The position numbers and the translations under genes are program-made. Source: Serratia rubidaea (lineage in GTDB: Bacteria; Pseudomonadota; Gammaproteobacteria; Enterobacterales; Enterobacteriaceae). From it: 64,000 nucleotides of DNA. Shown in pieces: positions 60,235-64,000 of the stretch (positions are counted from its first letter, which is position 1; each line of letters begins with the position of its first letter). The stretch spans positions 4,278,001-4,342,000 of the forward strand of contig LR590463.1 of NCBI GenBank assembly GCA_901472405.1, in the 5' to 3' direction. The notes under the pieces were generated by a model. That model made no database searches, was not told the origin of the DNA, and saw only the letters and a program-made list of their open reading frames with translations.

Positions 60235-61466
60235 GTGAAAATTTACCTGGTTGGCGGCGCGGTGCGCGACAGCCTGCTGGAACTGCCGGTGGTCGACCGC
60301 GACTGGGTGGTGGTCGGCGCGACGCCGGAACAGTTGCTGGCGCAGGGCTACCAGCAGGTCGGTAAAGATTTTCCGGTCTTTCTCAACCCGCAAACCCATG
60401 AGGAATACGCGCTGGCGCGCACCGAGCGCAAATCCGGCCACGGCTATACCGGTTTTACCTGCTATGCCGCCCCTGATGTGACGCTGGAAGAGGATTTGCT
60501 GCGGCGCGATCTGACCATCAACGCCATTGCGCAAACCACCGAGGGCGAACTGGTCGACCCTTATCATGGCGTGCAGGATCTCAACGCCCGCGTGCTGCGC
60601 CACGTTTCGGCGGCGTTTGGCGAAGACCCGCTGCGCGTACTGCGCGTTGCGCGCTTTGCCGCCCGCTTTGCCCACCTGGGCTTCACCATTGCGCCGGAAA
60701 CCGCCGCGCTGATGCGCCAGATGGCCGACAGCGGCGAACTGGCGGCGCTGACCGCCGAGCGCGTCTGGAAAGAGACGGAAAAAGCGCTGCAGAGCCGCAG
60801 CCCGCAGGTGTACTTCCAGGTGCTGCGCGACTGCCATGCGCTGGGCGTACTGTTCCCGGAGATCGACGCGCTGTTCGGCGTGCCCGCGCCGGAGAAATGG
60901 CACCCGGAGATCGACACCGGCATCCATACCCTGATGACGCTGGCGATCGCCGCACGGCTCAGCCGGAGACGGACGTGCGCTTTGCCGCGTTGTGTCACGA
61001 TCTGGGCAAGGGGCTGACGCCCAAAGAATACTGGCCGCATCACCACGGCCACGGGCCGGCAGGCGTGCGTCTGGTCGAAGCCATGTGCCAGCGCCTGAGG
61101 GTGCCGAACCCGCTGCGCGATCTGGCCAAACTGGTGGCTGAATATCACGATCTGATTCATACGGTAAATAAACTGCGGCCGGAAACGCTGCTCAAGTTGT
61201 TCGACGCCATCGACGTCTGGCGCAAGCCGCAGCGGCTGGAGCAAATCATTCTGACCAGCGAGGCCGACGCGCGCGGCCGCACCGGCTTTGAGGAACAGCC
61301 GTATCCGCAGGGCGACTATCTGCGCGAGGCGTACCGGATAGCCAGCGACGTATCGGTGAAAGAGGTGGTGGCCAGCGGCCTGCAGGGCCCGGCGATTCGT
61401 GAGGAAGTGCAGCGCCGACGCCGACAGGCGCTGGCAACCTGGAAAGCGGCGCAGCCCCAGCCGTAG
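60235..61466 (+). CDS. cca: CCA tRNA nucleotidyltransferase / phosphohydrolase (one frameshift)
   Basis: Cca adds or repairs the 3' CCA of tRNAs and is essential in enterics. The polymerase motif is [10 protein letters not shown] with the catalytic carboxylates in DRDWVVVG, and [15 protein letters not shown] follows. The HD phosphohydrolase domain starts [12 protein letters not shown] and continues, in the next frame, [26 protein letters not shown]. The break is at about 60964, where AGCCGG should be AGCCCGG to read [19 protein letters not shown]. The repaired length is about 410 residues, as in E. coli. Confidence 0.96.
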
Positions 61467-61473
61467 CCCCCAT

Positions 61474-61501
61474 AAAAAAACCCCGCGATGCGGGGTTTTT
61501 T
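61474..61501. terminator. Bidirectional terminator between cca and uppP
   Basis: A-run, stem CCCCGC / GCGGGG with a GAT loop, then a T-run, between converging genes. Confidence 0.92.
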
Positions 61502-61525
61502 ATTATTCAATCACCAACCTGCGGC

Positions 61526-62350
61526 TTACATGAATACCACGTATACCGCCGCTGCAACGATAAAGCGGTAAATGGCGAACGGCACAAACGAGATGCGCTT
61601 AATCAGCGTCAGGAAGGTCTTAATCGCCACCAGCGCCACCAGGAAGGCGGTCACAAAGCCGACGGCAAACATCGGCAGGTCCGCCAGCGTCAGGAAGTGC
61701 AGGCTCTTGTACAGGTCCAGCCCGCTGGCGCCAATCATCATCGGCACCGCGAGGATAAAGGAGAACTCGGAAGCCGCATAGCGGCTGACGCCGACCAGCA
61801 TGCCGCCGGAGATGGTCGCCCCGGAGCGCGAGAAGCCCGGCCACAGCGCCAGACACTGGAAGCAGCCGATCATAAACGCCTGACGGTGGGTGATATCATC
61901 CAGACCGACCGCACGCGGCTTTTTCGGCTTCAGCCATTCCGCCGTCAGCAGCAGTACGCCGCCGACCACCAACGCATACATCACGTTTTTCGGCTCGAAC
62001 AGTGATTTAATCACCTCATGGAACAGCAGCCCCAGCACCACCGCCGGCGCCATCGCCAGCAGAATGTGGGTTAATTTCAGATGCCCCGGCGTATGCCCCT
62101 CGTGCGCCACCGGCTTGCCGCCGAAATGGATGCCGATCAGGCCGAACAGACGCCGCCAGAACATCACCACCACCGCCAGGATCGACCCTAACTGGATGAT
62201 AACTTCAAAGGTTTTCGCCTTGTCGCCGGTAAAGCCCAGCCACTCGCCCACGATAATCATGTGCCCGGTTGAAGACACCGGCAGAAATTCCGTTAATCCC
62301 TCAACGACCCCAAGAACAAATGCCACAAACAGTGAATGCATGTCCGCCAT
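61526..62350 (-). CDS. uppP: Undecaprenyl-diphosphatase UppP (BacA)
   Basis: UppP recycles undecaprenyl diphosphate to the monophosphate lipid carrier for peptidoglycan and confers bacitracin tolerance. The 274-residue membrane protein has the catalytic [17 protein letters not shown] and the second motif [18 protein letters not shown]. Ends AVYVVFM. Intact. Confidence 0.97.
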   Translation of the reverse strand: MADMHSLFVAFVLGVVEGLTEFLPVSSTGHMIIVGEWLGFTGDKAKTFEVIIQLGSILAVVVMFWRRLFGLIGIHFGGKPVAHEGHTPGHLKLTHILLAMAPAVVLGLLFHEVIKSLFEPKNVMYALVVGGVLLLTAEWLKPKKPRAVGLDDITHRQAFMIGCFQCLALWPGFSRSGATISGGMLVGVSRYAASEFSFILAVPMMIGASGLDLYKSLHFLTLADLPMFAVGFVTAFLVALVAIKTFLTLIKRISFVPFAIYRFIVAAAVYVVFM

Positions 62351-62385
62351 GTGCGCGCTTACCCCACAATTCTTCCGCTATAAAC

Positions 62386-62419
62386 ATAAAAAAGCGGCAG
62401 TGCTTAAGACATTGCCGCT
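62386..62419 (-). terminator. Terminator downstream of folB
   Basis: Minus-strand stem AGCGGCAATG / CAcTGCCGCT (one mismatch) with an 8-base loop, followed by TTTTTTATG. It lies between folB and uppP on the same strand. Confidence 0.75.
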
Positions 62420-62478
62420 AAAACAATTCTGCGTTTCAGACCACGTTAATGGCCTTTCGTTGCATCAGCATGACAGTA

Positions 62479-62838
62479 TTACGTCGGGCGCCGGCCTCGT
62501 TCGATCACAACGCCAACCCGGCTGGCCTGCGCCACTGCGCCCGGCTTGCTGACCTTAATACGGACCCATGGGGATTTAAAGCGCTGGAGCAATATTTCGG
62601 ATATTTCCTCAGCGACACGCTCTACCAGCGCAAAGCGCCCGGATTCAACGTGTTGAATCACCGCTTCGCTGATATCGGCATAGCTCAAACAGTCGTTGAC
62701 GTCATCGCTGGCGGCCGCCTTGCGGTTATCCCAGCCCATTTCGATATCGAACACCAGTTTCTGGCGAATCGTTTGTTCCCAATCATAAACGCCAATGGTG
62801 GCGATTACGGTAAGCTCCTCAATAAATACGATATCCAT
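62479..62838 (-). CDS. folB: Dihydroneopterin aldolase FolB
   Basis: FolB splits dihydroneopterin in folate synthesis and also epimerises it. The 119-residue product has [21 protein letters not shown] with the substrate-binding segment, [10 protein letters not shown] and the conserved C-terminal [11 protein letters not shown]. The ATG at 62838 is taken as start; a GTG directly before it is also in frame. It is divergent from plsY. Confidence 0.95.
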   Translation of the reverse strand: MDIVFIEELTVIATIGVYDWEQTIRQKLVFDIEMGWDNRKAAASDDVNDCLSYADISEAVIQHVESGRFALVERVAEEISEILLQRFKSPWVRIKVSKPGAVAQASRVGVVIERGRRPT

Positions 62839-62945
62839 CACGTCATTCTCTGTTTTTGGCCTTGCCGGATACCACTTCCAGCGGAATATGCGTATTATCC
62901 ATAGATGTTGAGATTAAAACGACCATTATTAAACGGAACCGCGTT

Positions 62946-63581
62946 ATGAGTGCTACCGCGCTTGGCATGATTATCTTCGCGTATCTGTGTGGCTCCATCT
63001 CCAGCGCGATCCTGGTTTGCCGGATCGCCAGGCTGCCAGATCCGCGCGAACATGGCTCAGGAAACCCCGGGGCGACCAACGTCCTGCGTATCGGCGGCCG
63101 CGTTGCAGCGGCGGCAGTGCTGGTATTCGACATTTTGAAAGGGATGCTGCCGGTGTGGCTGGCGTATAAGCTCAACGTACCGCCGCTCTATCTGGGGCTG
63201 ACGGCGATCGCCGCCTGCCTGGGTCATATCTATCCGGTATTCTTCCATTTCCGCGGCGGCAAGGGCGTCGCCACCGCCTTCGGCGCCATTGCGCCCATCG
63301 GCTGGGACCTGACCGGGCTGATGACCGGCACCTGGCTGCTGACCGTGCTGCTCAGCGGCTACTCCTCGCTGGGAGCCATCGTCAGCGCGCTGATCGCCCC
63401 CTTCTATGTCTGGTGGTTCAAACCGCAGTTCACCTTCCCGGTGGCGATGCTCTCCTGCCTGATCCTGATGCGTCACCACGATAATATCCAGCGACTGTGG
63501 CGCGGGCAGGAAGGGAAAATCTGGAAAAAGTTCCGCAAAAACAAGGGCGATGCGGCGGACGCCGACAAGCCGGAAGAGTAA
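62946..63581 (+). CDS. plsY: Acyl-phosphate glycerol-3-phosphate acyltransferase PlsY
   Basis: PlsY transfers the first acyl chain from acyl-phosphate to glycerol-3-phosphate. The 211-residue, roughly five-span membrane protein has the three family motifs: [51 protein letters not shown] and [14 protein letters not shown] ([15 protein letters not shown]). The ATG at 62946 fits the family N-terminus. Gene order folB-plsY-tsaD is conserved. Confidence 0.95.
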   Translation: MSATALGMIIFAYLCGSISSAILVCRIARLPDPREHGSGNPGATNVLRIGGRVAAAAVLVFDILKGMLPVWLAYKLNVPPLYLGLTAIAACLGHIYPVFFHFRGGKGVATAFGAIAPIGWDLTGLMTGTWLLTVLLSGYSSLGAIVSALIAPFYVWWFKPQFTFPVAMLSCLILMRHHDNIQRLWRGQEGKIWKKFRKNKGDAADADKPEE

Positions 63582-63588
63582 TCACAAT

Positions 63589-63620
63589 AAACAGGGGCCG
63601 GATAATCCAGCCCTGTTTTT
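63589..63620. terminator. Terminator between plsY and tsaD
   Basis: AAACAGGG pairs with CCCTGTTT around a 14-base loop and is followed by a T-tract, between converging genes. Confidence 0.8.
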
Positions 63621-63645
63621 CAATATCTGTCAGCAGCGCCGCGGT

Positions 63646-64000
63646 TTATACCGCCGGCAGTTCCGCCAGCGGCCAGCGCGGCCGCACCGATACGCTCAAT
63701 TCCGGGTTGGCGCCGTTTTTCAGCCGCACCATGCCGGCATAGGCAATCATCGCACCGTTGTCGGTGCAGAACTCCGGGCGGGCGTAGAACACTTCGCCGC
63801 CGCGCTTTTGCATCATCTCGGCCAGTTTCGCCCGCAGGGTGCGGTTGGCGCTGACGCCGCCGGCCATCACCAGGCGTTTAAAGCCGGTCTGCTCCAGCGC
63901 GCGTTTGCATTTGATCGCCAGCGTATCCACCACCGCATCCTCAAACGCGCGGGCGATATCGGCGCGGGTCTGCGCATCGTCGCCGTTGCCGCGGATGGTG
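63646..64000 (-). CDS. tsaD: tRNA N6-threonylcarbamoyladenosine synthase subunit TsaD (partial, C-terminus)
   Basis: The last 117 codons of tsaD are in the window, and the gene continues past the right edge. TsaD transfers the threonylcarbamoyl group to A37 of ANN-decoding tRNAs and is essential. Recognisable segments are [33 protein letters not shown] and the metal-site [12 protein letters not shown], ending [15 protein letters not shown]. Confidence 0.95.
   Translation of the reverse strand, partial: TIRGNGDDAQTRADIARAFEDAVVDTLAIKCKRALEQTGFKRLVMAGGVSANRTLRAKLAEMMQKRGGEVFYARPEFCTDNGAMIAYAGMVRLKNGANPELSVSVRPRWPLAELPAV

Overview
The window is chromosomal DNA of a GC-rich member of the Enterobacterales, most probably Serratia or a close relative. 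The evidence is the protein sequences (ExbB with a long periplasmic extension, enterobacterial Scr, Dha and Ygi proteins) and gene order. From about 11.5 kb to the right edge, the backbone follows the Escherichia coli order exbD-exbB-metC-yghB-yqhC-yqhD-dkgA-ygiQ-ftsP-plsC-parC-mdaB-ygiN-parE-yqiA-cpdA-yqiB-nudF-tolC-ygiB-ygiC-ygiD-zupT-ribB-ubiK-hldE-glnE-ygiF-ygiM-cca-uppP-folB-plsY-tsaD. I saw no rRNA, tRNA, CRISPR array, IS transposase or integrase gene.

Layout. 0-4 kb: the end of a peptide-exporter-type ABC protein, a Tat-exported phospholipase C behind a PhoB-box-like sequence, and an Ail/OmpX-type outer-membrane protein. 4.2-11.5 kb: a sucrose regulon (scrK, scrYAB, scrR) with two matching operator palindromes, ending in a shikimate-dehydrogenase paralogue. 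11.5-25.8 kb: TonB energisers exbBD, a TRAP transporter, metC, yghB, the yqhC/yqhD/dkgA aldehyde-stress block with an added nitroreductase, a MltE-like lytic transglycosylase and ygiQ. 25.9-30.2 kb: a GntR regulator, an ADP-ribosylglycohydrolase, an NCS1 permease and a PfkB kinase, resembling E. coli yegW/U/V but with a different transporter. 30.2-30.6 kb: a non-coding element with about 61-bp terminal inverted repeats. 30.7-64 kb: the parC-parE-tolC-ribB-glnE-cca-tsaD housekeeping block. It carries a CdiI-like orphan immunity gene, a PTS-dependent dihydroxyacetone kinase operon (dhaKLM) and yjeH as insertions relative to E. coli.

Sequence quality. About twenty-five reading-frame breaks are visible. 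They hit parC, cca, tolC, hldE, scrA (four times), dhaK and others. Nearly all are single-base gains or losses in short homopolymers, and both flanking frames continue the same conserved protein. Several of these genes are essential or expected to be intact, so I read the breaks as sequencing or assembly errors and annotate each gene over its repaired span. An exception in kind is mdaB, where a 10-bp tandem duplication breaks the frame.

Regulatory elements supported by sequence: an FMN riboswitch before ribB, a Fur box before exbB, a marbox before tolC, MetJ-like boxes before metC, ScrR operators, a PhoB-box-like site before the phospholipase, direct repeats between the GntR regulator and its neighbour, and many Rho-independent terminators. 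The least explained parts are the inverted-repeat element, the ADP-ribosylglycohydrolase/NCS1/kinase operon and the structured stretch between yqhD and dkgA.
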